From CAVVYA01 sp963752345 (lineage in GTDB: Bacteria > Pseudomonadota > Alphaproteobacteria > SMXQ01): 64,000 nucleotides of DNA. Position numbers and translations under genes: made by a program. The stretch is taken from positions 682,001 to 746,000 of the forward strand of contig CAVVYA010000002.1 of assembly GCA_963752345.1 (NCBI GenBank), given 5' to 3'. The notes under the pieces are model-generated. The model had not been told where the DNA came from. It did not search any database and saw only the letters and a program-made list of their open reading frames with translations. Shown here in pieces: positions 29,092-40,196 of the stretch (its first letter is position 1; each line of letters opens with the position of its first letter).

Positions 29092-30644
29092 TTAAGTTTT
29101 GGCTTCCGCGAAACGCGGAAACACGCCGGCGGGCGGCGGCAGCACGGTGCCGGGCGCCAGCTCGTGGCCGGGCTCGAGCGCCCCGAAGTGGCGCCGGTCG
29201 CTCGGCACGGCCAGTTGGTCGAGGATCTTGCCGGCGGCCTCCGGGGTGAACGGCTGGATCACCGTGGCGAGATGGCGGATCGTTTCCGCCAACGTATATA
29301 AGACCGTCGCCATGCGCGCCGGGTCGGTCTTGCGCAGCGCCCACGGCGCCTGGGCATCGACATAGCCATTGGCGGAGCGCACCACAGTCCAGATCGCGTC
29401 GAACGCCTCATGGAAGGCCTGGCGGTCGAGGAAGCGGCGCAGCGCGCCGATCAGCCCGCGCGCCTCGCCGAGCAGCGCCTGGTCCTCGGCGCTGAAGCCT
29501 CCGGGCGCCGGCACCCTGCCCTCGCAGTTCTTGGCGATCTGGCTCAGCGTGCGCTGCACCAGATTGCCCAGCGCGTTGGCGAGATCGCCGTTGAGCCGGT
29601 TGACGATGGCGCGGTGGGAGAAGTCGCCGTCGTTGCCGAACGGCACCTCGCGCAGCAGGAAATAGCGCACCGGGTCGAGCCCGTAGGTTTCCACCAGCTT
29701 GACCGGATCGATGACGTTGCCGAGCGACTTGGAGATCTTCTGCCCCTCGTTGGTCCACCAGCCGTGGGCGAACACGCGGGCCGGCGGCGCCATGTCGGCG
29801 GCCATCAGGAAGGCCGGCCAATAGACCGCGTGGAAGCGCAGGATGTCCTTGCCGACCATATGCAGATCGGCGGGCCAGAATTTCTTGAACGCGGGCGATT
29901 GGATATCGGGATAGCCGATCGCCGTGATGTAGTTGCTCAGCGCATCGAGCCAGACATACATCACGTGCTTCTCGTCGCCCGGCACCGGGATGCCCCACTT
30001 GAAGCTGGTGCGCGAGATCGACAGGTCCTGCAGCCCGCCTTCGACGAAGCGCTTGACCTCGTTGTAGCGCGTCGCCGGCAGCACGAAGTCGGGATGCTGT
30101 CTCGTAGAACGCGAGCAGTTTGTCCTGCCATTTCGACAGGTCGAAGAAATAGCTCGGCTCCTCGACCCATTCGACTTCGGCGCCGGTCGGCGCCAGCTTC
30201 TTGCCATCGGGACCGACCGTCAGCTCGCTCTCGCCGTAGAACGCCTCGTCGCGCGTCGCGTACCAGCCGGCATAGCTGCCGAGATAGATATGGCCGCGCT
30301 TCTCCATCTCCTGCCACAGATGCTGCGCCGCCGTGACGTGGCGCGGCTCGGTGGTGCGGATGAAGTCGTCGTTGCTGAAGCCCATCAGCTTGGCGAGGTT
30401 GAAGAAGTTCGCCGCGTTCATGTCGGCGAAGGCCTGCGGCGTCATGCCGTGCGGCTGCGGCGGCCTTCTCGACCTTCTGGCCATGCTCGTCGGTGCCGGT
30501 GAGGAACTTCACGTCGTAGCCGTCGAGCCGCTTGAAGCGCGCCAGCGCGTCGCAGGCCAGCGTCGTGTAGGCGTGCCCGATATGGGGCACGTCGTTGACG
30601 TAATAGATCGGCGTGGTCAGGTAGTAGCGCTTCGGGCCGGACAT
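29092..30644 (-). CDS. metG: Methionyl-tRNA synthetase (two frameshifts)
   Basis: This class I enzyme charges tRNA(Met). It begins YYLTTPIYYVNDVPHIGHAY with the HIGH motif; the KMSKS-type motif is GQKISKSLGNVID, and WLDALSNYITAIGYPD is characteristic. The anticodon-binding helical domain runs to the end, with no C-terminal EMAP/Trbp111 extension. Breaks near 30466 and 30098 interrupt the frame, but the protein sequence continues on both sides, and the gene is essential, so sequence error is the likely cause. holB lies 16 bp upstream. Confidence 0.93.
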
Positions 30645-30660
30645 CGCGATTTCACCGGGA

Positions 30661-31802
30661 TTAGCCGCGCGCCGAGGCTTGCAGCGTCAACAGCGCCGAC
30701 AGCACGGTCTGCTTGCGGTCGAGATTGACGGAGGCGGCGCGGGTGAACAGGTGGGCGATCTTTTCCCATACCTCCACCCATTGATCAAGGCCACGGGTGG
30801 CGGCGAGCCGGCGCATGAGGTTCGCCTCGCCGGGCACGATTTCGGTCTCGCCCCGTTCCGGCGGCGCCGCTGCGCACCATGCGCGCGAGCCACCAGCGCA
30901 GCAATTCGGTGAACAGATCGTAGCTCACCACGGCATTGGGCGCGCGCCAGCTTGTCGCCGAAGGCGTGAGCGGCGCCGATATCGAGGTCCGGCAAACGGC
31001 CGAGCAGTCCGACCATCTCGCGATAGAGCGCGACGCCGCCCTCATCCGCCAGACGCAAGGCGCGGCCGATGCTGCCGTCGGCGATGCCCAGCAGGGCCGC
31101 CCGGTCGCCGGGCGCCAGGTCGGGCTTGTGCCGGGTGAGCAGCGCCGCAAGTGTGTCGTCGTCCAGCGGCCGCAGGGTCAGCGTGCGGCAGCGCGAGCGG
31201 ATGGTCGGCAGCAGCCGGCCCGGCGCATGGCTGACCAGCAGGAAGACGGTGCGTGGCGGCGGTTCCTCGAGCATCTTGAGCAGCGCGTTGGCCGCCGATT
31301 TGTTCATATCCTCGGCGCCATCTATTAGAACGACGCGGTAGCCGTTTTCCGCCGGGGTCAGGCTGATGAAATTGCGGATGTCGCGCACGTCGTCGACGAC
31401 GATGACCTTGCGCTCGCGGTTGCGCTTGGCGTCATAGCCGAGGGTCACCGTGAACAGGTCGGCATGACCGCGCACCGCGATGCGGTGGAACACCGGCTCA
31501 TCCGGAGAAACATAGAGCGATGTCGGGGCGGCGCCCGGTGCCGGGTCGCCGAACAGGCTGGGCCCCTGCTCGGCCGCCGCGGCGTCGCGCGTGCCGCGTG
31601 CCAGCAGGAAGCGGGCGAAGCGGCAGGCCAGGGTCGCCTTGCCGACGCCCGCGGGACCGCCGATCAGCCAGGCGTGATGCAGGCGGCCGCTCGACCAGGC
31701 GTCGAGCAATGCCCGCTCGGCCGCTTCATGCCCGCTCAATTCGCTCTGGCACAGGGGGGCGTGCAGCGAATCGGGAGGCAGCTCGTTGGTGTCTTTCGCC
31801 AT
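30661..31802 (-). CDS. holB: DNA polymerase III delta' subunit (two frameshifts)
   Basis: This is a clamp-loader subunit. Walker A is GGPAGVGKATLA; the AAA+ core includes VLIDGAEDMNKSAANALLKM and LEEPPPRTVFLL, with the SRC motif in IRSRCRTL. Frame breaks near 30945 and 30865 scramble the C-terminal domain; correcting both gives a tail ending LSALLTLQASARG at a TAA at 30661, about 380 residues in total. It is flanked by tmk and metG as in most alphaproteobacteria. Confidence 0.9.
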
Positions 31803-31847
31803 ACCGCTCCTTGATGCGCCCGCTGGCTGAGCGCCTGAGCGCCGAAA

Positions 31848-32546
31848 TCAGGCAGGCAATTTGAAGCGCTTTGCCACCGCCGTCCAGACATCCTCGGCCA
31901 CCGCCTCGATGCTGCGGTTGGCATTGATGACGCGGCAGCGCTTGGGGTCGCGCTTGGCGATGTCGAGGAAGCCGCGGCGCAGCCGGCGGTGGAACGGCTT
32001 GGCCATGCGCTCGTAACGGTCCTCGCGCTTGACCTCGCCCGCCGCGGCGGCGGCCTGGGTCACCGATTCGTTGCGCGCCTTGGCGCGCGCCAGGCCGGCG
32101 TCGGTCGGCATATCGAGGATGATGGTCAGGTCGGGCATCAGGCCGTCGGCAATGATCCGGTGCACGTCCTGCACGACCTTGCGGCCGAGGCCGTGGCCGT
32201 AGCCCTGGTAGGCCATGGTGGAATCGACGAACCGGTCGCACAGCACCCAGCGGCCGCGCCCGAGCACCGGCTTGATCAGGTTGCGCACATGCTCGCGCCG
32301 GGCGGCATTGTGCAGCATCAGCTCGGTCAGCGGATCCCAGCGCCAGATCGAACCCGACACCAGGAGCTTGCGGATATCCTCCGCCGAAGGCGAACCGCCC
32401 GGCTCGCGGGTGACCACGACGGAGATATCGTGCTCCTGCAGCCGGTCGGCGAGCAACTCGATCTGGGTCGATTTGCCGGCGCCCTCACCGCCCTCGAAGG
32501 TGATGAAGCGCCCGGGCGCTTTCTTTTTCGCTTCCGCCGCGCTCAC
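31848..32546 (-). CDS. tmk: Thymidylate kinase
   Basis: It phosphorylates dTMP to dTDP. The protein has 232 residues: P-loop FITFEGGEGAGKSTQIELL, the TMP-binding REPGGSPSAEDIR, DRFVDSTMAYQGYG, and the LID region with ARAKARNE and EDRYERM. The N-terminal nine residues are basic and non-conserved. It is intact and lies 22 bp after the D-Ala-D-Ala carboxypeptidase gene. Confidence 0.96.
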   Translation of the reverse strand: MSAAEAKKKAPGRFITFEGGEGAGKSTQIELLADRLQEHDISVVVTREPGGSPSAEDIRKLLVSGSIWRWDPLTELMLHNAARREHVRNLIKPVLGRGRWVLCDRFVDSTMAYQGYGHGLGRKVVQDVHRIIADGLMPDLTIILDMPTDAGLARAKARNESVTQAAAAAGEVKREDRYERMAKPFHRRLRRGFLDIAKRDPKRCRVINANRSIEAVAEDVWTAVAKRFKLPA

Positions 32547-32568
32547 GACGCTTGCCCGCGTCCCGCGC

Positions 32569-33732
32569 TCAGCCGGCGCCCCACAGCAGATAATTCACCG
32601 CGGCGGAGATGCGGCCCATGAAGCCGAGGCGTTCGACCGAGGCTCCCGCCTTGAGCGGAATTTCAATCGGTTTGCCGTCGGCGGTCTGGATCGTCAGGTG
32701 GCCGAGAGTGGCGCCCTTCGCGATTGGCGCGGCGATCGGACCGGTATATTGCGCGACGATCTTGGCGTTGTTGCGCGCCGAACGCGGCAGCGTGAACACG
32801 GCGTCCTGATCGACCACGAGCGGCACCTTGGCCTGGGTGCCGAGCCAGACATCGGCGTCGGCGATGATTTCGCCGGCGCGGAACGGCCGGTAGTTTTCGA
32901 ACTCGCGGTAGCCGAATTCGATCAGCTTGCGGGTCTCGTCCGCGCGCTGCTGCATGCTCTTGAGCCCATTCACCACCAGGATCAGGCGGCGGCCGTTGCG
33001 CTCCACCGAGGCTGCCAGGCCGTAGCCCGCCGCCTCGGTGTGGCCGGTCTTCAGTCCGTCGGCCCCGGTCGAATCGTAGAGCAGCGGATTGCGGTTGCCC
33101 TGCTTGATCTTGTTGTAGGTGAATTCCTTCTGCTTGTGCAGCGGATAGAATTCGGGGTGATCGTGGATGGTGCGCAAGGACAGCGTGGCGATGTCGCGCA
33201 CGGTCATGTAATGACCGTCTTCAGGCCAGCCCGAGGCGTTCTTGAACTGGCTGTCGGTCAGGCCGATCTCTTTCCCCTTGCGGGTCATCTGCTCGGCAAA
33301 GGCTTCCTCGGAGCCGGCGAGGCCTTCCGCGAGCACGACCGTGGCATCGTTGCCCGACTGGATAATGACGCCCTTCAGCAGGTCGTCGACGCTGACCTTG
33401 GTGTTGACCATGACGAACATCTTGGAGCCTTGCATGCGCCAGGCTTTCGGGCTCACCGGCAGCTCGTCGGTGAGCTTGAGATCGCCTTTCTGAACCCGCT
33501 CCAACACCATGTAGACCGTCATCAGCTTGCTCATGGACGACGGCGGCGTGCGCGCGTCGGCGTTCTTCTCGAGCAGCACCGCGCCGGTTTCATAATCGAT
33601 GAGGATCGCCTCGCGGGCCGCCGTCTCGATCGTCGGCATGGCGGCCAGAGCCGGCATTGCGACCGATGCGGCGAGCGCGCCGGCCAGCACAAGGGCGGAA
33701 AAACGACGTGGCAGAACGGGGGAAATAATCAT
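32569..33732 (-). CDS. Serine-type D-Ala-D-Ala carboxypeptidase (DacA/PBP5-like)
   Basis: This is a periplasmic low-molecular-weight penicillin-binding protein that trims peptidoglycan pentapeptides. It has 387 residues: a signal peptide to about residue 31 (MPALAAMPT), SxxK at 66-69 (SMSK), the SGN motif in IIQSGNDATVVL, the KTG motif in DGLKTGHTEAAG, and the PBP5 C-terminal domain. The very C-terminus (YLLWGAG) is a short amphipathic anchor. It is grouped with rlpA and a lytic transglycosylase. Confidence 0.93.
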   Translation of the reverse strand: MIISPVLPRRFSALVLAGALAASVAMPALAAMPTIETAAREAILIDYETGAVLLEKNADARTPPSSMSKLMTVYMVLERVQKGDLKLTDELPVSPKAWRMQGSKMFVMVNTKVSVDDLLKGVIIQSGNDATVVLAEGLAGSEEAFAEQMTRKGKEIGLTDSQFKNASGWPEDGHYMTVRDIATLSLRTIHDHPEFYPLHKQKEFTYNKIKQGNRNPLLYDSTGADGLKTGHTEAAGYGLAASVERNGRRLILVVNGLKSMQQRADETRKLIEFGYREFENYRPFRAGEIIADADVWLGTQAKVPLVVDQDAVFTLPRSARNNAKIVAQYTGPIAAPIAKGATLGHLTIQTADGKPIEIPLKAGASVERLGFMGRISAAVNYLLWGAG

Positions 33733-33923
33733 GGGTCTGTCTCGCTCACACGCTGCAAGGGCAGCTGCACCTACGGGAAAATAGCGACGGATTTTCGTCC
33801 GTCACGATTGGGCGCCGATACTTGGCACCGCGATGTGGCGCCGATCCTCGGCGCGGACGTCAAATCTTGTCGATGAGGCCTGTCGCTCCGGCGGCGATCG
33901 ACCATCCGACGGCCGAATCCTCG

Positions 33924-34904
33924 TCAGTCGACAATCACGCGGGCCTCGGGATATCCCGAAGCGGCGACGCGGTCGAGCAGGCGATCGGCCTCGTCGACCG
34001 ACCTGATCGGGCCCAGCCGGACGCGAAACATCGGCTGCTTGCTCGTGCTCGCCTGGCTGATGTTCGTCGGACCCAATCCGGCGAGCGAGCTGCGCGCGCG
34101 ATTGGCGTTACTATATTCGCTGAAGGCGCCGGCCTGGATATAAATATTGCTCGGCTTGACCTGCACGACCTTCACGCTGTCCGTGCTGGGCGTCACGATG
34201 ACCGGCGTCGTGGTGTTGCCGACCACCGGGCTGCCCTTCGCCGCCGGCGGTCTCGGCGCCGGCGGCGTGCCGGGAATTTCCGCGGTGGCGACCTGCGTGC
34301 GCGGCGCGCCGCGCACGCCGTTCACTTCCACCAGGCCGGTGTCGTCCTTGCCGCCGAGTTGCATGGCGAGCTGCCGGCTCGGCTCGGCGAGAATTCTCAC
34401 CCTCACCTTTGCCGTGCCCTGACGTTCGATGCCGAGGAGCTGGGCCGAGCGGCGCGACAGGTCGATGATGCGGCCGCGCGCGAACGGACCGCGGTCGTTG
34501 ACGCGAACCTGAATGGTGCGGCCATTTTCCAGATTGGTGACTTCGACGATGCTGGGCATCGGCAGGGTGCGGTGCGCCGCGGTGACCGCGTTCATGTCGT
34601 AGATTTCGCCGTTGCCGGTCGGCTTGCCGTGGAATTGCTCGCCATACCAGGAGGCGATGCCGGTCTCGTCGTAAGTGTAGTCGACCGCGGGGTAATACCA
34701 GGTGTCGCCGATCTTGTAGGGATTGCCGATCTTGTAAGCCGGCATGCCGGGTGCGATGCCGCCGGGGTTGTCGCGGCCGCGCACCGCCTTGGCGGTATTG
34801 AACAGCAACTCGGTCTCGGAACAGGCACCGAGCACGATGGCGACGAACGGCATGGCGAGAAACATCCATGCCCGCGTCCGACTGCGGTGAAAAACCCCCA
34901 TCAT
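33924..34904 (-). CDS. rlpA: RlpA septal-ring lytic transglycosylase, lipoprotein
   Basis: This is an outer-membrane lipoprotein that cleaves denuded glycan strands at the division site. Lipobox VLGAC is at about residues 24-28. The double-psi beta barrel has GIASWYGEQFHGKPTGNGEIYD, TAAHRTLPMPS and VRVNDRGPFARGRIIDLSRR, where the catalytic Asp lies in VNDRGP. A C-terminal SPOR domain (IYIQAGAFSEYSNANRARSS) binds septal peptidoglycan. 326 residues, complete. Confidence 0.94.
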   Translation of the reverse strand: MMGVFHRSRTRAWMFLAMPFVAIVLGACSETELLFNTAKAVRGRDNPGGIAPGMPAYKIGNPYKIGDTWYYPAVDYTYDETGIASWYGEQFHGKPTGNGEIYDMNAVTAAHRTLPMPSIVEVTNLENGRTIQVRVNDRGPFARGRIIDLSRRSAQLLGIERQGTAKVRVRILAEPSRQLAMQLGGKDDTGLVEVNGVRGAPRTQVATAEIPGTPPAPRPPAAKGSPVVGNTTTPVIVTPSTDSVKVVQVKPSNIYIQAGAFSEYSNANRARSSLAGLGPTNISQASTSKQPMFRVRLGPIRSVDEADRLLDRVAASGYPEARVIVD

Positions 34905-34996
34905 CTTGTAGGTCGTGCCCCGTTAACCACTGCTCTTAGCAATTTAGCGGCCTTCTGCCACGGGGACAAGCATCCATCAATAGTCTTAATTCGGGG

Positions 34997-36147
34997 TTAA
35001 TCGGGCGCCGCGATGCGATCGGCCAGAGTGCCGACCGCGGTGGCGAACAGGATCGAGCAATTCCATTTGAGGGTGGTGCGGAAGTTCTCGTAGACCAGCA
35101 GGGCCGGTCCCTGCTCGCCTTCGGGCACGGCAAGCGAGGCCATAATGTCTTCGCGTTGCGGCAGATCGCCGCCATCGGCGCGGCGCACGCCCAGTTTCTG
35201 CCATTCGCGCAGCGGCTTGCGCTCGCTGATGAAGCGCTGGGCGCGGCAGCCCGCCGGTGGCTCGGCCGGCATGACCTTCTGGAGCGTCGCGCCGAAATTG
35301 GCCGGCAGCCTGACTTCGCGGCCCCAGGTCTGGTCGTCGCGCCAGCCCGATTTCTTCAGATAATTGGCGGCGGAGGCGAAGACGTCCGCGCGGGTGCCCC
35401 AGATATCGCGCCGCCCGTCACCGTCGTAATCCACCGCAAATGTCAGGAAGCTCGAGGGCATGAACTGGCTCTGCCCCATGGCGCCCGCCCACGAGCCGAC
35501 CATCGCGCCCGGCTTGATATGGTCCTCGTCGAGGATCTTGAGCGCATTGAACAGTTCGCCGCGGAAATAGGCGCTGCGCCGGCCGTCGAAGGCCAAGGTG
35601 GCGAGTGCCTGGACGACCGGGAAGCCGCCCTGGTTCTGGCCGAAATTGGTCTCGATGCCCCACAGCGCGACGATGAAGCGTGGCTGCACGCCGAACTTGC
35701 GGCCGACTTCCTCGAGCAGCGCGCGGTTCTCGGCATAGCGCGCCCGCCCCTGCTTGACGCGCGCATCGGAAATGGCGCGGTCGAGGTATTGCCGCAGCGT
35801 GAGCGTGAATTCCGGCTGACGCCGATCGAGTTCGAGGATGCGCGGCACTGGCTGCAATCCCGCGAGAGCGACGCTCACCGTGTCGCGGGATATGCCGCGC
35901 GACAGGGCTTCGGCGCGCAAGGCTTCCAGCCAGGCCGAGAAATCCTGTGCCGGGCGACGCCGGATCCGGCGTCGCCGCCGAGCGTGCCGGGCTGCGCGAC
36001 AGTACCCGGATTGGCGGCCGGCGGCTGGATGGCGTCTTGGGCGATGGCGCAGGCGGAAACAGTCACGGCGACGAAAATACCCGCCGGCAGGAGCACCCTT
36101 CGACGCCACGAAATTGCATTCAGGGAAAAATAATTTCTGGGGGTCAT
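34997..36147 (-). CDS. Lytic murein transglycosylase, MltB-like (one frameshift)
   Basis: This is an envelope muramidase. The N-terminus MTPRNYFSLNAISWRRRVLL leads into a signal sequence ending VTVSAC, a possible lipobox. After a break near 35955 the SLT_2/MltB domain continues: IVALWGIETNFGQNQGGFPV with the catalytic Glu, SWAGAMGQSQFMPSSFL, and DGRRDIWGTRADVFASAANY. A short C-terminal region ends LADRIAAPD. It is first gene of the minus-strand run toward rlpA and dac. Confidence 0.9.
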
Positions 36148-36342
36148 AGTTCAATTTACCCAATAGAGCGCTTTAACTAGGGTGAGTATCTGCTTGTGGC
36201 ACAAAGGATAGTGTCCGTGCAATGGGCCTTCCACCGCGATGTGCCAGACGAAGGGGCCTCATCATAGCACTTTCAAATTAGGTATTTAGTAGTACAACGC
36301 CCCTAATATGGTTGCAGTTCAACTCTGATTTGGGAATCCCAC

Positions 36343-36612
36343 ATGCGTCGCATAGCTGTCTCCTGCCCCGAGGAAACCATGCAACTGGCCCAGGCCGCGC
36401 GCGAAACGCGCTTTTCCCAGCGCGATATTTGGACCAGCGCGCTCGGCATGCTCGATAGCCACGGCACGGACGCCCTCGAAATGGCTTCCTGCCAAGCGGA
36501 AGCCATGATCGACCGGGGCGACGTCAGCGGAGCGGAATTGTGGTCGCGCATCCTCGGTGCCATCCAGGAGCTGCAGCGTCCCGAGCCGCGCCGCGGCGAG
36601 GCCATCCACTAA
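36343..36612 (+). CDS. Small conserved protein resembling DUF6961
   Basis: The product is an 89-residue helical protein. SQRDIWTSALGMLDSHGTDA followed by an A..QAEAMIDRGD block and ELWSRILGAIQELQ recalls the short DUF6961-type proteins of alphaproteobacteria. No membrane segment or known motif is present. The AT-rich 195 bp upstream probably holds promoters for this gene and for the divergent transglycosylase. Confidence 0.6.
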   Translation: MRRIAVSCPEETMQLAQAARETRFSQRDIWTSALGMLDSHGTDALEMASCQAEAMIDRGDVSGAELWSRILGAIQELQRPEPRRGEAIH

Positions 36613-36716
36613 CCGACCTGTCTCGCCGCCGACCAGGCGGCCGCGGGTCGCCCGGGATGAGCGACCCGCATCGTCCTCCGACCCCATCGCCACTTCCGCG
36701 TCCCCCTGCTCGCGCG

Positions 36717-37435
36717 CTAACCGCGCGCGGAATCGTTTGCGCTTTCCCGATGGGCGCCGCCGAGCAGGTGGAATTCGCGCGACCGGAAATCGCGGCGGTA
36801 GAGCACGAGCAGCACCCAGGTGCTGGCAATGATGAACAGCGCCGGGTGAATGAACCAGCCCAGGGTCGCCAGCGCGAAAAAATAGGCGCGCAATCCGCGA
36901 TTGAAGTGATGACCCATCTGATTGGCGATGCGCGATAGCCGCTCGACATAAGTCTCATCGATGGCGCCCTCCAGCTCGGCGCGCGACGGCGCCGCCCCGA
37001 TCAGAATCGCGCAGTAGTTCGACAGCCGGTAAGCCCAGGCGAACTTGAAGAACGCATAGACGAAGATCACCACCAGCATGAGGACCTTGCCCTCCCATAC
37101 CGGCCGCGTCGTGCGAATCGCGATCGGCAGTTCGGCCATCGCGCTGATCGCGGCGTCCGACGCGCCGAGCAGCGCGAACAGGCCGCCGACCAGCAGGATC
37201 GTCGTCGAGGCGAAGAAGCCGATGCCGGTCATCAGATTGCCGAGGATCTGCGTGTCGACCAGCCGGATCTCGCGCTTGAGCATCTCGGTGATCCAGCGGC
37301 GGCGAAAGCCGTTCATGGCGGCCGACACGCTGCGCCGCCGCATCGGGCTGTAGTCGACCACCGCGGTATAGCCGCCCAGGCGACGAAGAACCAGCCGATG
37401 GCTACATAGTCGATCACGGTCAGGGCGGTGAGCAT
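36717..37435 (-). CDS. DUF599 family membrane protein (one frameshift)
   Basis: This integral membrane protein has about 238 residues. It starts MLTALTVIDYVAIGWFFVAW, then breaks near 37380 and continues with YTAVVDYSPMRRRSVSAAMN. Four hydrophobic helices are visible (for example IGFFASTTILLVGGLFALLG and VLMLVVIFVYAFFKFAWAYR). The function of DUF599 is unknown. Confidence 0.85.
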
Positions 37436-37554
37436 CGGCGGCTCCTTGGCAGTCTATCGCCCATCTGTAGCGGTTCGCCGCGCTAATGCAAAGAACCTCG
37501 CGGCATCGGGCGGCCGGCCTGCTGCGGGGCGGCGCGCATCGTGCCGTACGCAAC

Positions 37555-37584
37555 GAAGGCCTTGGCTGGTCGGCCAAGGCCTTC
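37555..37584. terminator. Hairpin downstream of the second Bug receptor gene
   Basis: There is a perfect 12-bp stem GAAGGCCTTGGC/GCCAAGGCCTTC with a 6-base loop, 34 bp beyond the stop of the minus-strand gene. No T-run is present, so it is a probable rather than certain terminator. Confidence 0.55.
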
Positions 37585-37618
37585 ATGTGCGATCGATGCT
37601 CCCTTGCGGGTGCCTCGC

Positions 37619-38642
37619 TTACTTTTTGGTGTTGAGGATCTTCGTGATCAGCGCCACCGTTTCCGGCGACTGGTCGAGGGCCGCCTTGACCAGCTTGGCG
37701 ACGTCATCGCCATAGGCCGGTTCGACGGGAATGCCCAGCTTCTCGGCGCGCTGCTTCAGTTCGGGATCTTCCAGCGCCTTCTTGTAGCTCGCGCGCAGAT
37801 AGGCGAGCCGATCGGCGGCGATATCCGGCGGACCGGCGGTGAGACGCGCGATTTCACCCTGGGACTCGATCAGGGCAATGATCGCCGAGCCTTCCTTGCT
37901 CGGATTTTTCACCAGGTTGCGCAACTGCGGAATGTCGCCGGTCTTGCCGCCGACGGCGAACAACGGCTTGCCGTAGCCATTCTTGATGAAGCTTTCGAAG
38001 GCCGAGATCGAGCCGAAGCCGATATCGATTTCACCGCGGCGCATCGCCATCTGGTCTTCGTTGCCGTTGTAGCCGGCGATCGGTTTGATGTTGAGGCCGA
38101 GCGCCTGCATCATCATCTGGGTTTCGTTGTAGTTCGAGGCGCCGACGCCGGACACGGCGATCTTGAACGGCTCGCCCTTGCGCAGCAGGGAATCGTAACT
38201 CGTGATCTCCTTGTTCTGGTCCGACACGATCATGACGCGCGGGTCGGACGCCGCCTTGCCGATCCACGACATCTTGGTCAGGTCGAGCTTGACGCCCTGG
38301 CGGTCGATCAACTGGTTGTAGATCAGGCCGGTGTTGAACGTGCCGACGGTCAAGCCGTCGGGCTTGGCGCCGTAGACGAAGTTGGCGCCGATCAGATGGC
38401 CGGCGCCGGGCATGTTCTTCACAATGACCGTGGTGCCCGGCATGTTCTTCTGCATGAACTCGGCGATCAGGCGGCCATAGTTGTCATAGCCGCCGCCCGG
38501 GGCGGTGGCGACGACATAGGTGAGGGTCTTGCCCTTGTAGAACTCGGCGGGCGCCTGGGCGTGGGACTGCGGTGCTGGCGACACTGAGGACCATCACGGC
38601 GCCGCTCAGGGCGCAAAGCGAGTGACGGAGTCTTGGCATCAT
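37619..38642 (-). CDS. Bug/TctC-family binding protein, second copy (one frameshift)
   Basis: This is a periplasmic solute receptor. The mature part is intact: EFYKGKTLTYVVATAPGGGYD, IVKNMPGAGHLIGANFVYG and the distal WIGKAASDPRV. The signal peptide MMPRLRHSLCALSGAVMVLS is broken from the mature region by one base near 38570. As with the copy at 27.9 kb, no TctAB genes are present. The two receptors share family motifs but are clearly divergent, so they probably bind different acids. Confidence 0.87.
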
Positions 38643-39170
38643 CGTCTCTCTTTCTCAAAAGTGGTACGGCAACCGCGGGTAGCGGTTCCGGGCTTATATA
38701 AAGGATTACAGGGCGACTGTGGCCGATTTATGGGGCTTATCGCCGCTGGGCGGGCACGTACGAGTTGCCAAGTATCGTTTTGGAAACATCGGCGTTCGCG
38801 CATGCGGTCGCCGCAAGATCCAGACAGTCAACCCTCTCTCCCAGCGGACGCTGGGGGTGACCACCGGCATGAGCGCGCGATGCGAAGACGGCCCGCGCGG
38901 GGCTTGGCGGCGGCGGCAAAACAGGCCAAGGCACCCCCGGCGTGTGACGGCGGCCACTGGCGGCGGGATATCGATATGGCCGCGGCAAAGCGGATCGCCG
39001 CGGATGCCGAATTATTTCAGCGCGGGCGGCGCGCCCGGCGGCAAACCAGCCGTGCCCGCCTGCCCCCGGCTGTTTTGCGGCCAATGCGGGCCTGGCGTGC
39101 TTTACCAATCCCGGGAAGCCCGGTAACGTGACGGACCATATCCATCCATCCATCCGGGTCTTGTAGAGAC
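38643..39170. other. Intergenic region of about 530 bp
   Basis: The first 60 bp are AT-richer (CTTATATAAAGGATT around 38692-38706) and may be promoter sequence. The rest is GC-rich without a conserved frame, although several short overlapping open frames exist. I see no RNA structure I can name. Confidence 0.5.
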
Positions 39171-40196
39171 ATGGCGCGTCGTTTTCCTTGGGCTTCGTTC
39201 TCGGACGATCGACTGCTGCAATTGCGCATCAAGGACCTCAAAGTCAGCCTCGAAGGAACATGGCTCGAAGATCGCGTCCGCCAGCTCCACCAGGAGTTGA
39301 AGCAGCGCGGGCTGCGCTTCAAGCCACACGCCTGGATTTCCGACGAATGGTTCAGCCCGGACACCACGCCTGGGATCGCCATCCCGTTCTATCTCGCGCA
39401 TCCGCGCCTGATGCGCCTCGAGCGCCGGCAGATCATGGACGTGGAAGGCGGCACCGCCGCGGAATGCATGCGTATTCTGCGCCATGAGGCGGGCCATGCG
39501 TTGGGCACCGCCTATCAGTTGCAGCGCCGTCGACGATGGCAGAGCCTGTTCGGCAGTTCATCGACCCGCTACCCGCGCTACTATCGACCCAACCCCGCCA
39601 GCAGGAATTACGTCCAGCATCTTCCCCTGTGGTATGCGCAGAGCCATCCCGACGAGGACTTCGCCGAGACCTTCGCCGTTTGGCTCAGGCCGCGCGCCGA
39701 CTGGCGCCGCCGCTATGCCGATTGGCCGGTCCTCGAGAAGCTCGAATATGTCGACGAATTGATGGCTGAGATCGCTGGGGAACGACCGAAGGTCACCGTT
39801 CGACGGCGGGTCGATCCGTTGAACCGCCTGACGCGGACGCTGGCCGAGCATTATGAAAGAAAGCGGGCGGTCTACCTCATCGAAGCATCGAAAACCTACG
39901 ACAAGGATCTGCTCCGCATCTTCTCGCGTGACCCGCGGCATGCCCGCGCCATGGCGGCCTCGACCTTCATTCGCCAAAACCGCGCGCGGCTGGAGCCGAT
40001 GATTTCCGAATGGACCGGCGAATATCAATTGACGCTGGATTCGATCCTCGACGATATGATCACGCGCTGCCGCGAACTGAAGCTGCGGGCCGCGGGTCCC
40101 AAGCGCCAGCTCCTGGCGGAATTCACCGTGCTGTTGACGGCGCAGACGGTGCATCAGCTCTACAAGCCGTCGCGGAGGCAATGGTTCGCACTATGA
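39171..40196 (+). CDS. Putative zinc-binding metallopeptidase (zincin)
   Basis: The protein has 341 residues, without signal peptide or membrane segment. The zinc motif is ILRHEAGHALGTAYQL (HExxH, about residues 105-109), and a candidate third ligand lies in HPDEDFAETFAVWLRP. The N-terminus WASFSDDRLLQLRIKDLKV is conserved-looking. The rest is helical. The stop overlaps the start of the ATP-grasp gene (ATGA), so the two are translated together. It resembles proteins annotated as 'putative zinc-binding metallopeptidase'; no substrate is known. Confidence 0.8.
   Translation: MARRFPWASFSDDRLLQLRIKDLKVSLEGTWLEDRVRQLHQELKQRGLRFKPHAWISDEWFSPDTTPGIAIPFYLAHPRLMRLERRQIMDVEGGTAAECMRILRHEAGHALGTAYQLQRRRRWQSLFGSSSTRYPRYYRPNPASRNYVQHLPLWYAQSHPDEDFAETFAVWLRPRADWRRRYADWPVLEKLEYVDELMAEIAGERPKVTVRRRVDPLNRLTRTLAEHYERKRAVYLIEASKTYDKDLLRIFSRDPRHARAMAASTFIRQNRARLEPMISEWTGEYQLTLDSILDDMITRCRELKLRAAGPKRQLLAEFTVLLTAQTVHQLYKPSRRQWFAL

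Noticed and set aside
36148..36342. Possible mobile-element end in the AT-rich gap.
   Set aside because: No terminal inverted repeats, target duplication or transposase are present; it reads as an ordinary divergent promoter region.
38719..39131. Overlapping open frames on both strands in the 38.6-39.2 kb gap.
   Set aside because: None has a convincing ribosome site, conserved motif or consistent composition.
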